Shown piece after piece: positions 24,259 to 36,134 of a DNA stretch of 64,000 bases. Numbering within the stretch: position 1 is the stretch's first letter; each line of letters starts with the position of its first letter. The notes beneath the pieces are model-generated. The model worked only from the letters and a program-made list of their open reading frames with translations, made no database searches and was not told where the DNA came from. The translations under genes were made by a program, and so were the position numbers. The stretch lies in assembly GCA_023846275.1 (NCBI GenBank), contig CM043869.1, forward strand, positions 38,900,737 to 38,964,736, in the 5' to 3' direction. The DNA is from Vanilla planifolia. Its lineage: Eukaryota > Streptophyta > Magnoliopsida > Asparagales > Orchidaceae.

Positions 24259-25440
24259 AGCAGCTTTAATTCACGGATGAAAAAGCTTTTAACAAATTAG
24301 ACAAATTAGGTAGCAATTAAGAGTAAATTGACATCATAGTAAATAAATATGATGCTTTTAACAAAAATCTTAATTCATTCTTTTTAGTATTGTATATATT
24401 TATTTTTTATTTTTTATTTTTTTTCAAATATTTGAATATACCTAAATTTAATATGAATAAAATCAATAATATGGGAAGGAACAATTAATATGAATTTTAT
24501 TTTCTCTATATTTAAATTATATCTTACGGTCATATTGCTAAATTATTAAAAAAATTATTTTCCCCATTCTACATCTAATTCTACATTTTAGAAGCTTCTA
24601 ACATGGTCATTTTTGCTTTTATAAATGAAAATAAAAAATGTTTCTCTTCTTTGCCATAAATGGAACTTAAAGAAGTATTAATAAAAGTAAGAATTTATTA
24701 AAAGTTTTTTATTTTTTTTTCACTTTTATCAAAGCTTCCTTTACGTGATATTTGACTTTTGTCATCAATTATTTTGAAAACAACTTTGTGATGTAACATA
24801 AAACATGGTCATCTATCTGTAAACAGTTTCGTCTTCCTCTTCTTCTCCTTCTCTTTCGCCTGTCTCTCTCTCCCTCCCCTCCCACCCTCACCCCCGCCGC
24901 CCTTCCTTTTATTCTCTCTCCGTACTTCTTTTCCTGCAGGTCTTGCATTTGCAAGCCAGACTGAGAGGTGATAAGGTGGCCGTAGCGTGCTTGTGGGATT
25001 TTTCAGTCCTCCGGTTCGTCTCTCCCACTTCCAGTAATTTGTTCTTCGAATTTCTCCCATCGTATATTAGCCTCGTCAACGGGGATAATGGAATATTTCC
25101 ACGGCATTAGAAAAAAAAAATTATTTCCTTCAGTTTAGCGTCAGGAAGTTGTCTTTATTTTCTGAGGACGATTATGTCTACGTTATGGACAAAAATTATT
25201 TGGCCTTTTATGTCATCATTTAGGTTTACCTCTTTAATTTTATGCTTTCCCATTGGGTGGCTACTTACTCCAATATAAAATAATATCTCTGCTGATTCCA
25301 GTGGTTATACTTCTCGCCAATTTCAAAACCGTAGGAAAAGTGACGGTTTTTTAATTTCTTCAAATTATTTTATGTTGAGATGTATATGAAGAATGCTCTT
25401 ATATTGGACATTTGATGACAAATTGTGTTTATATAAGAAA
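24259..25440. other. Spacer with a pyrimidine-rich leader-like patch
   Basis: AT-rich except 24825-25070, which is CT-rich, contains TTTTCCTGCAG|GT and resembles a plant 5' leader. No coding exon follows. It might belong with the GC island at 23907 as the remains of one gene. Confidence 0.3.
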
Positions 25441-26520
25441 TAGTTGTCCTAACCCACAAGCTAAAGTTTTAAAGTTTATAGGTGTGACTTGCATGTTGAG
25501 CCCAACATAGGCTTCAATAGTGTTGATCTGCTACAAAGTGGTATCATAGTCAGGTGTGGTCTAACTAGGATCAAATGGTGTATAGAGTTGATGGGGAGGC
25601 CGAGTTGACTATGGTGACACAATCGATGGTGTTGGTTCAACAAAGCTAATAAAATGGCTTAGCTCACAATGGCAACGGAGTTGAAGGGATGAAAATCTTG
25701 ATAGGTTTTTTCAATAGCCATGTTGTAATGATTTGGCAAAGCCAATGATGCCTGCACTCAATATATTAAAAAAAAGCTTTTGATGGAAAAGTGGATTTAA
25801 TGCAAAGGGATTGTAAGGGATTAATTTATTGGGATATACAGAGACAATTTGCAATGGTTTTGTAGAATCAATAAATTGCTAGAGTTAAAGCTTACATTTT
25901 TGTAGAATTGAAAGGTATACAAAATATTATGCTATGACCCAATTACATTATGTCACTCTTTGGTTGTCACATTCTAAACAAAGTTGGTTTTGTCCAAAAG
26001 TTGTTTTAGCATCTTATGATCATAATCTTACATATAGAATCTAAAATCATTCTCTCTTTTTTTAATGTGGGACTATTTATCTCTATAATATTTTTTCATT
26101 ATCTGATAATTTTGCCTCTAAAATATCATTTGCAGCTCCTCGCCTTCTTTGGTCCCCAATGTTACAAGTCTACTAGTTTTTGTTTGATTCATTCTCAAAC
26201 CATATCTTATTATTAGTGATACAATAATGTTAGGGCCTAGTCTTATTATGTGAACGTATTGTCCCCATTTAGTTGTCTTATTTTGATCAAAGCAGGGTTT
26301 AACCTAAAAATATGCACGAACATCTTAAGATTATGATCTCACATATAATATTTATAACTATTTACTTCTTTTTTAACATGGGACTTCCATTTATATACCT
26401 CTTGACATAGAAACCTAATAAGAGTCATTCTGTATTTGATGATTTCACTTTGAGGATATCACTCGATGATCACTTCTTATCCTCTTCTTAAGTCCTAGGT
26501 TTTATATGTTACAATATATT
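25440..26520 (+). mobile_element. LTR-retrotransposon fossil, LTR edge and leader
   Basis: A stretch ending near 25538 resembles the end of an LTR and is followed at 25539 by TGGTATCATAG, close to the usual initiator-Met tRNA primer-binding site. Two diverged copies of an LTR-like motif lie at about 26003-26215 and 26316-26500. No intact coding region is present. The element is old and broken in many places; its family is undetermined. Confidence 0.45.
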
Positions 26521-26759
26521 TGATATGGTGAGGGCAAAGCCTTCTTGTGGTGTTTTGACAAAGTTGAAGGTGATTGTAAGTAGAAACAATATGATATAAT
26601 GGAGTTGATATGACGAGACAAGCTGATTTGTGATAGCATAACAAAGGAAAATAAGATGGTTTGACGAAAATAATATTGTGTAATAGAGTCAAAAGTGATA
26701 GTTCCCATTCACAACATTCTTTTTTTGCGAGGTGACTTTTTCTAAGTCCTCTACAATAG

Positions 26760-29700
26760 ATCTTGTTTCAGTGTTACGTAGAATTGAAGCAAGAATGATA
26801 AAGAATATTAGAAGAATAACGAGAGAGTGTGTGTGGTTTTGCTAAAGTTGGGAATGCCTTATTTCACCCTTATTATTACCTTTTATAAAGATTTGTGTAT
26901 AATATTTTACTATAATAGTCATTTTTATAATAATAAAGCTGATTTTTTAAATTTTTATGTGTTTCATGCATCATGACTTCAATTTGGATGTTACAAAATT
27001 TTGTGTGCTCAAGGGTATCTATTTGCTTACACTCTCTCCTATTTTGTGTGTGTGGATTGCACTCTTGTCGTGTTTGCATGGTACTTGTGCGGTAGTTGAT
27101 GCGATAAGTGCATGATTCATGTGTGGCATTATGTGTCATATGTACATTCGGTGCTAGGTGTACTTATCGTGGTTCTTCCCGTGCATATGACAATTAGTGT
27201 ACCTACCACAACACGTGTTGCTTAGGTGGCAATGGGTCCCCATGGGTTGTTGTCCCATGTGTGTTACTCGTTTTGTGTGCTATAGCATGTGCTGAAGTGT
27301 CCCGTATGTTGCCACTTGTCTTGCGTTTTACTATTTTGCTCGCACATAATTGTCTTGCATGTTGCTGCACACACTCTGAGTTATTTGCCATTGCCACGTG
27401 CATCGTTCAACTTGCACAACAATCCAAATAGCTCCCTTTGAGTCTTTGTTAAAAATTGATTGCTATATCACTGAATGAACTTACAATAGATCCCTTGATC
27501 ATTGATCTCTTCTTTTTGGGATTCAAGTCTCATCGAATCTTATACAACTAGATTCCCTAACTGTTTTGGTGTTTACTTATATCGAGATTTTCAAGATTAT
27601 TGGAAATTAGAGATTGACTCTTCTTAAAGCTATACTGCTTTTTTTTTCTTTCTTTCCAATTCATAAGAAGTCTTCTTTTTTTAACAAAGCTATCTTTATT
27701 TAAGGTCTTGTCCATATTTATGCCTAGATCCTTCATTGGTCGCATGTCCCACGAGGTTCTTCATGAAGCATAGATGGCTTAAATTATATGAAGTTGTTAA
27801 TATTCACAATCGAATAAATTTTCATATAAGATGGTAGCTTGAGTTGATAGACATTATTGATTGTCTGTATTATCTTGAAAAGATTATATCATAACAAATT
27901 TGGCTTTTTTCAATCTTTTCTCATTATTATGAAGTCAAATGAGATCACTTTTAATAAATTTCTTCTTAATTCTTTGTGTATTATGCTGCTCCTTATACTT
28001 TCTCTAGAATTGAAGTAATTGTTTTTCAACAATGGCATGCTTTTGTTATATTCTTTCCAAAAAGTTTTGAGCTCTTTGTTGGGCATCACTTTCAATTTTT
28101 CCCATTATTTGTAACTTGAACTCTAAGTGTAACAAGTTTTGTGGTATGAATCTCATATAAGCTTTAAACTTGCTCCTTAACGTGGACCCATGCATAGTGT
28201 AGTTGTATACAAGTTGTATGTATGCAATACTCTTACCCATGTCTTCAGGTGATGACTATTATAATCTTAAGTAGATAAATAACTATCATGTTTACCACTT
28301 ATAGTTTATTTATTGGCTGTGGATAGAAGTTTGTACTCATCTTCAGGTATTATCCATCATTCCTTATCATTTTTGCTAAAATTTGCTCAAGAAACGAGTT
28401 TCTTGATTTGATATGATGGATGACTAAAATAAACCTACACATTTAAGAAGAAGATGACAGTTGTTTCTTCACTAGTAACATCTTGTTTACATGATATCAA
28501 TATAACAATTTTGGAGAATCTATCTACTATTATAAAGAGATAGTTGTGTCCTTGTAGAATTATTGGTAGTTATTTGATAATATTAATAGAGATATTATTT
28601 CAAGTTCTCGTTGGTACTAATATTATATATAGCTTCTGTTTGTGATTGGATGGCTTTATTATACAACATAACCTGTGTCATTAAATGAATTTCTCAACTT
28701 TCGAGTTATATAGAACCAATAGACATCTTTATAAATTTAGGATGATTTCCTAGACTCCAAAATGTCAAGATACTTTAAATGTATGAACCTCACATATCCA
28801 CTTTTTTCGATCATCACAATGGGGTACATACAACTGGCTTTCCTCGATAGAGTAATTCTTTTCAGACTAAATATTTTGAGTATTTTTCTCTTTTTTATTT
28901 CTTGATAAATACCTTCAAAATCAAGATTGTCTTAATATTTTATGCCATATTTTTTGAATTCTGTAGACTATATTGTGCATAATAGTTAAGTATAATAAGA
29001 TTGAGGGTGGATAGGAAAGCATATTTGCAAGTCTAATCTACGTGCTTTTCTTTCATTTGATAATTAAATTATATTATTGTAAGTATGATATCCACTTCAG
29101 GTGTCGTACTTGGTGTAACTTCAATTGAGTTCATAAATACTAGAGTGCCATGTGGTCTAAGTGTATTGTCATTTTCTTTCTGAAAACATATAGCCTTTAA
29201 TGCTTTGCAACTTGATGTAATGTTAGAAGTTCCTTGTCATAGTTCAGATAATTGTTTTATGCTCCTTGAAATAATTTAAAATAGTAGGGTGTAGGCTTGC
29301 CTTTATGCATTCGAACTACTTCAATAGTATACATGGATGCATCTTTTTGAATCTCAAATGATTTTAGATTTGGTAGAGTTAGGCCTAGTATTTTACATAT
29401 TACTTCCTTTAATTGTTGGAATGTTTGATGGTATAGATCTGTTCACTTGAACTTTATGTGTGGATAAGTGTATGTAATGGTATTGCGATCTAAATTTTTT
29501 TTTTATAAACTTTCTTAAATAATGACAGGTTCCAAGAGAACTCTTGACATTAATAATATTTTGAAATCTAGGACATTCCTCGATGGCTTTATTCTTTTTC
29601 TTATCGATGCTTATTTCGTCATTACTAAACTAGAAAGCCCAAATATAAAAGATTATCCCTTGCAAATTCTCATTTCTTCCTATTCAACTTCAGTTGATGA

Positions 29701-31240
29701 GTTTATATGATGTCAAACACCTTTCTCATTTGTTTTACATGCTCTTCAAGATATTACTATACCACAACAAAATCCTCAAAGTATGGGAGGGGAATATCGT
29801 TTACTAATTGCATGATTGCTGTCTGGGATTGCATAACCCAAGGGACATTACTAGCCCTGTCGATTCTTGAAAGCTGTCTTCTATCCTTCTCTTTTTATAA
29901 TTCTAATTTGGTGGTATTTTACTTTGAGGCTCGGTTTTGTGAATAGCTGTGCATGTTTTAACTGGTGTAAGAGATCATCGATTCTTGATAGGGGGTGTCT
30001 ATTTTTTATGGTGATTTTGTTGAGTGCTTGATAATCCAAGCACATATGCCGTCCTCTATACTATGATTATCGGGGAGTCGTGTGGCGAGTTGATAGGTTG
30101 CTCCATTCCCTATTAACCCTGTGACTTGTCTTTTAACATTATCATTTTTTATGGCAAATTTATAGAACGTACCCATGTCCGGAAGTGTCAAATGAGACAA
30201 ATGCTCAATCTTGTGCTCCACACATGCCTCGGGGGTAACCTGTGTTTAATGAATAAAGCAAGATGATCTCTTATTAGTTTTTGAAGTGGTCTTGGAAGGT
30301 ACAATATTCTTTGGTATCACCCTCTTATTTTTTAGGTTTGACTAATAGTAACAGGTTGTTTTGTTATGCTTTTACTAATCTCTTGGCTAGTAGCAATAAC
30401 ATCTATGGTTATTTTTTTGTTATTCATGTTATAATAAAGCTCTATTTACACTTGGTGAATTATACTATTAGGCTCAATAATAGTACATTGCATCTCAATC
30501 CCATTAGTAAGATCATCTTAATATGATATGTTATATATCTAGAAATATTACTTCACAAATTATCTCATCAATAAATTCTACAGTGATTACAAATTTCACC
30601 TAATATGATTTTTCAACACTCGCATTAGAGTTTTTTTTATTCTATCTTAAAAATTATGGTCTCGGATGTGTTGTAGTCTCCAAGTGCAACATCTTTACAA
30701 GATTTTCAGAGATCAAATTCTTTTGACTACTAGTTTCAATCATAGCATTAACAAGCTCCTTCACTTGGATGCAAGTTATAAAGAGTTCTCTTCCCAATGT
30801 AGTCTATTAGTTCTCATAAATTCTTTTGGTCTCATCATGAAAGATAGACTCCCATGTACATATTGTGGAGTCTCTAGAATGTTTTTGCTTTTGGCTATAA
30901 TAACTACCTTATTTTTTTTTCTCATTCTTTTTGAATGTTTCTGAGAATAAATTAGGGTGTAAGGTGCAATACTTTTGTCGTATGTATCATGTCTTCTTAT
31001 AATAGTTATAATACTTTTGAGTTCCACTTGTTGATGAGGCATTTGTTGTTGTGGCCACAATTTTTTTTTTTTAAGAATGCTCTTTTTTTCCCTTTTGCCA
31101 CTTTGTTGGTTGGTAATGATCTTCTTAGTATTCAAGCTTCTTGTTTTTGCCCCTTTATTTTGATTCTTTTTTTCGTTAATCATAACAAACATACTAGCTT
31201 GCACCAAAGAATACACAACGAATAAGGTTAGTTCCATAAG
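26760..31240 (-). mobile_element. Ty3/gypsy LTR-retrotransposon fossil
   Basis: On the - strand, going from high to low coordinates: a gag-like basic region (about 31240-30780), a reverse-transcriptase-like stretch around 30050-29970, an integrase-like stretch around 28240-28100, and an LTR-like region about 27420-26760. This order fits Ty3/gypsy. The element is broken many times over and is old. No matching second LTR was found at the FEX side. Its gag-side end overlaps the left edge of the 9 kb duplication and reaches within about 630 bases of the FEX start codon. Confidence 0.7.
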
Positions 31241-31866
31241 AATTGAATTGTACTAACATGAGATTTATTTAGATAATGTTTATATCTCATCAATAGATAT
31301 TTTAAAAACCATGTCTTATTGTTGGAATTTAGTAGTATATTTCTGCTCTGTTATCCTTGTTGGTGTTGAAGGTTATGCCATTTCCTCAACTTTTTCTTCT
31401 ATATATCTCATTGGGGTAAAATTCTTCTCTAATTAATTTCTTAGACTAGTTCTATGTTACTTTTGTAACTATAATAGTTCTTAAGTGAAATATTCCATTA
31501 AATTAGCATGTGTCTCATCATTTTTAATGGGACTTTCGAATTGACCTTTAGTTGCTAGGCTTTGGACTTGTTTACTATTGGACATCAATCAGAGATAGAT
31601 TTAGTTATTTCAAGGTCAATTTGTTCTCGTTGGAGTAATGAAGTCCAGGATTTGTCACATATCATGTTGGTATTGGAAGACAAATTGTGGCCACCTTAGT
31701 TTAACTCATTTTCATTAAAATTAATTGTGTCTAGAATATAATATAATTTATGCTTTATTTGTTTTTTTCTTTATTTGTTGTTATTTTACGAAAAATGTTT
31801 ACAAACTATAGAAGTGTTTATAGTGATATATGTCTCATATTCTTATGTGTTTAGGTCTTGTAGAAC
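31241..31866. other. 5' flank of FEX copy B
   Basis: AT-rich region between the gypsy fossil and the FEX start codon. A TTTAG at 31854, just before the ATG, suggests a 5'-leader intron. The upstream leader exon and promoter were not identified. Confidence 0.4.
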
Positions 31867-34800
31867 ATGGATTCATATATCAGTGAGCCAATCGTGAGAA
31901 GTACTTCAAATAGTAGGGTCGGCCTTGGTCGCTCCTTCAGAACAGTATCCAATAGTTCATCACATGCAAGGTCTTCCCCACATACCATGAATCAATCAGG
32001 ACAAGATTCCCTTAGCATTAGTAGCACAGGTTCTCATCAGAGACATTCATATAGCCTTCCAAGAGATCTGGGTGATCGGATATTGGAATCAATAAGTCTT
32101 TCAAGGGAACTAACTAGTCAGATACTTGGGGATGTTGATAGCTCAGTGGTTGCACAAGCGGGGGATTATGGGGATCGTGTGGTTGTTGGTGACTTTCAAG
32201 ATGGACTCGAATCTTCTTATGGTCTGGACATTAAGTCAGATGCTATTCTGTCTCGACCATCTAATGCAAAGGTGGCCTCGCTTGCTTCTCCTCTTGAGGG
32301 TGATAGCTCGTTTATCCTTCCCGATGATCTGTTGTCGCATTTAGCAGAGAAGAATGAGGTTCAGAGCCTCCAAAGTATGTCAGGAAAGGTGATACAATCA
32401 TTTTGTTTTTCATGAAATATTAGCAGTGTTTTTTATTTTTTACTTTGCTTTTTCAGGTTTCTTAGCTGCTTTCATAGTGAAGTCTCAAAAGGTTTCTAAT
32501 GCAATTTTATTTGCAGGATAAGCACAAAAGACTGCCTCCAAAGCTAGACTATATTGCTTACTTGGTCCACTTTGCTGTTTTTGGAATTCTTGGGGTAAAT
32601 TGGAATGCTTTCTTTTTGTTTACTAAAATTTCATTCTATTGCTAAGCTTGAGTTTATCATTATTTAATTACAGTCTAATATTTGAAGCACCAAATCGATT
32701 TTTGTTTCATAAGCATCTAAATTCATAGTTCCTCTATAACTGTCATATTATCACTTAGCTATTCCTGTGCAGAGAATGTTCCTTTTCCTTTTAACTATTG
32801 TGTAGCCTACCAGTTAACCATCTGCAGAAAATGAAACGAACCAACTAAATCAGACATATGGGTATGCTGCAATATATGCTGAAAGAGATTTGAAGAGCTC
32901 GTCAATATTGGAGTTCTTATTTGTTAGTTTGTTTAAAGTTTGACCAAAGAGTCAAGCATTGCATGTGATGAGTTGGTTAAGGTCGCCTTGCATCATCAGT
33001 TTCATTTAGGTCATCATATTTACTTCATCAATATTGAAGAACACGTTAAGTAATAAAAATTTATTGGTAGTGATTTCTATTTGATGATTTCCTACTCCCA
33101 CAATCTTTAGACAAATTTAAATGACAAAAAAATGTCTTAATAATTTATTTATTAAATCTAGTTTCTTCAAAACAATTTGTATTTAGACTTGCTTACTTGA
33201 ACAAAGTTTTTTGACGGTTTGTGGGTTCAAAATGAGTCATTAAATTATTTTGAGTATAAACTTTCGATAGCATGCTAACAAAATACATTAAGCCATTGAT
33301 TCAGTTGATAATGTCTTTGAATGTACTTACAGAAGCAGTTCCTTAATATGCATTGACAATATATGATGCTTATCCACAGGTTTTTACAAGATATTTACTG
33401 CAAAAGTTATTTGGTCCTAATGTTCTGTCCCTTACAAAGGATGATACACCCCTTTACCTTGATCTTCCATCTAATATGGTACCTTAATTTCTTCCAGACC
33501 TACATATGTTGATCATTCTAATATTGACCTATAATATAATACAAACCATTGAATTTGTTTTGCAGTTAGGTTCTTTCCTGATGGGTTGGTTTGGCATTGT
33601 GTTGAAGGGTGATTTATGCCATGTATCTGAGCACTTAGCTATTGGGTTGACAACAGGATACTTGGGAAGCCTTACAACTTTTAGCGGATGGAACCAGAAA
33701 ATGCTTAATCTGTCTTCTGAGAGCCACTGGACATATGCAGTTGCAGGCATCATCTTAGGTAGCTCGTTTTTCTAAATTTATTTGAAATGAAATAACGCTA
33801 CTATTGACGAATATCTTTCTTATATTCTCCATTTTCATTTTCCCTTGTGATAAACTTCAGAGTTGCTTTATTTACCCAAAGCATTTTTTTATTCCAGCAC
33901 ACAAGTTGCTCTTCGTTTGGCAATACAAGTGCATTAAAAAACTTGCTTGCATAAAAAGTAAGGCACATTTTGGTAGGCTTGATGTGATATCTGGTTTAGT
34001 TTAGCTAATTGTTTTGTGGGGATGTGTTTGGTTTTGTAAATTAAGTAGAATTGACATGAATAAACTTGGGTTACACAAGATGTGTTTTAGTGATCTATTT
34101 GAAAATTTTAGAGACTTGTAAACCAAAGCTTCAATGCTCTGCTACACTTGGATGTCATAATAAAATCAAGTTTTGCTCCAAAGTTTATACCAAAGACTTG
34201 AGATGATTTTACGTCATCTGTTAAATTTTGGTCCAAAGTTTGTTAAATTTTGATTCACTTTTTAAATATAGGTTGGTTTCTGTTTTTAATATCGAACAAA
34301 CCAATCTCTAACCTAGTTAAAATTTGGTGTTTTGAATAGCAGTGTTCCATTGACACTGATAGTGTTCCCTGGTCAAGGCATAGAAAATTTTTCTTCACAA
34401 CCTAACTTGACTCAATTTTTCATAGTTTAGTGCATACCCATCTTGGGTTCATACGTATCTTTTTATAATAAGGGTGGGTAAATCAACTAGATATGGGTTC
34501 AAGTTGACAATATTGCTAATTGTACTCAACCGAAGTGAATGGTTCGAGGCCTACTGGCATGGAACTTGTTCTTACAACCTGATCCAAAACATGAACTGTA
34601 TAACAAGCTTCCATGAACAAAAGATGTTGCACCATGCTAAAAACCTGAAATTAATATGTTTTTGGCTTCAGTTTTGTGCTACAGATGACTATTTGGCTGG
34701 TAGTGTTCAAGTCATTGTAGTATATGACAAGACTTTGTTTAACTGATCTTGAATTCTTTTTGTGATTTTTGCTTCTGTTTTCAGGAATGTTTATTGTGAA

Positions 34801-35639
34801 CGAATGCATCAATGTTGGCGTGGAATTTTCTGGGTGGCTACGCAGAAGTTTCTTAAAATTGACCAAAGATTCTGAGATAACCCAAAGCACACTAAATCAG
34901 CTGAGAATGAGAACTTTCAAGCAGCACATGATAGTTATGGCACTTATGCTGGCAACCTGGTGCTCTTTTTGTGTCTTCAGCGGTTTATTGGTGAAACAAG
35001 AGTTGGAAAGGCTCGCTGATATTACTACTCTCTGGTTAGGTTGCTTGTTGGGACCTGTCGGGGTTTGGGTTCGCTGGTTCCTTGCTAGGCTTAACGGTCG
35101 GGGCCTGGGGACGAATGGATCACTTCAATGGCTCCCTATTGGCACGTTATTGGCTAATTTTCTTGCAGCATCTCTTATGGCAGCTCTGTCAACTATCAGC
35201 AAAGCGGTATTTTCTTAGTTCTGACCTCAACTCTCAAGAATGCATCAAATACTGTTATCATAAAAACATTTGAAAAATCTTCATTCTGGAGCTCAACAAT
35301 TTTCTGAAGTTGCCATCATTTGTTTGGTTTACTTGCAATGCTTGAATTACTAATCATCTTCGAAAATGATTTCCAATCTACGGGTAATTGCAATTAAGGC
35401 TAAATATGTGATATGTTCAGGTGAACACTACAAGGTGTGGGCTCATCATAAGTGGAGTTCAATTTGGTTTCCTGGGCTGCATGAGCACTGTATCTACCTT
35501 CGTTGCTGAAGTATATGCTATGAGGCAAAGTGGGCACCCTGGAAGAGCTGCAGCTTATGCGACATTAACAATCTTTCCTTCTTTTATGGTAGGAACTCTG
35601 ATATACTCAGTACCAGTGTGGACAAAGCATTACAATTAA
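31867..35639 (+). CDS. FEX: Fluoride export protein, two CrcB/Fluc domains (copy B)
   Basis: Six exons, 31867-32388, 32517-32594, 33380-33478, 33566-33758, 34785-35206 and 35421-35639, give a 510-residue protein with the same two Fluc halves as copy A. Both pore signatures (264-273 and 454-465) are intact. Differences from copy A include Cys to Arg, an Ile-Gly pair changed to Thr-Ser and Glu to Asp in the Ser-rich N-terminal arm, plus Leu to Phe in exon 2. The membrane domain differences seen are otherwise silent. The gene is convergent with NET1, whose stop codon is about 500 bases away. Plant FEX is normally single- or low-copy, which makes a second nearly identical copy 31 kb away notable and possibly an assembly effect. 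Confidence 0.92.
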
Positions 35640-35804
35640 TTGCCTAGCCACTTAGTAATGGCCATTGATATCATTAGGATTCTAGTTATATAAAACCTTT
35701 TGGAAGACCTTTTTTGCTTTGCCTATTCCATATAAACCGAGCAGATATGATGATATACTTAAAGGGAGGTCACTGAAACCTGTATAATATTGCTTCTATT
35801 TTAG

Positions 35805-35810
35805 AATAAA
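35805..35810 (+). terminator. Candidate poly(A) signal of FEX copy B
   Basis: AATAAA, 166 bases after the stop codon, conserved with copy A. Confidence 0.5.
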
Positions 35811-36033
35811 TAAAAATGTTGGATTACGTTCGTAGTTAACTTGTTTTTGCTTGATCAAACCAACCATCACCCAATAAGGAATATCTGTGTTGTAGATACG
35901 ACACATGGAGTAAATTAAGAAGTTATTGTCTGCTTGCTTACGCTGGAATCATGACGTATGAGCAATTTACATGGGTATTAACTCATCAAAAGATGACAGG
36001 TAAAAATTAAAACACGGAATGGAGAAATCCATC

Positions 36034-36039
36034 TTTATT
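36034..36039 (-). terminator. Candidate poly(A) signal of NET1
   Basis: AATAAA on the - strand, about 95 bases after the NET1 stop codon, conserved with copy A. Confidence 0.5.
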
Positions 36040-36134
36040 TTGGGGTCAGTAAAATACACCACCTACCTTCGAAAACAAAACGCCATCTAGGGTCTAATGA
36101 TTGCAAATACAATCGACTACCAATCAAACTGAGT

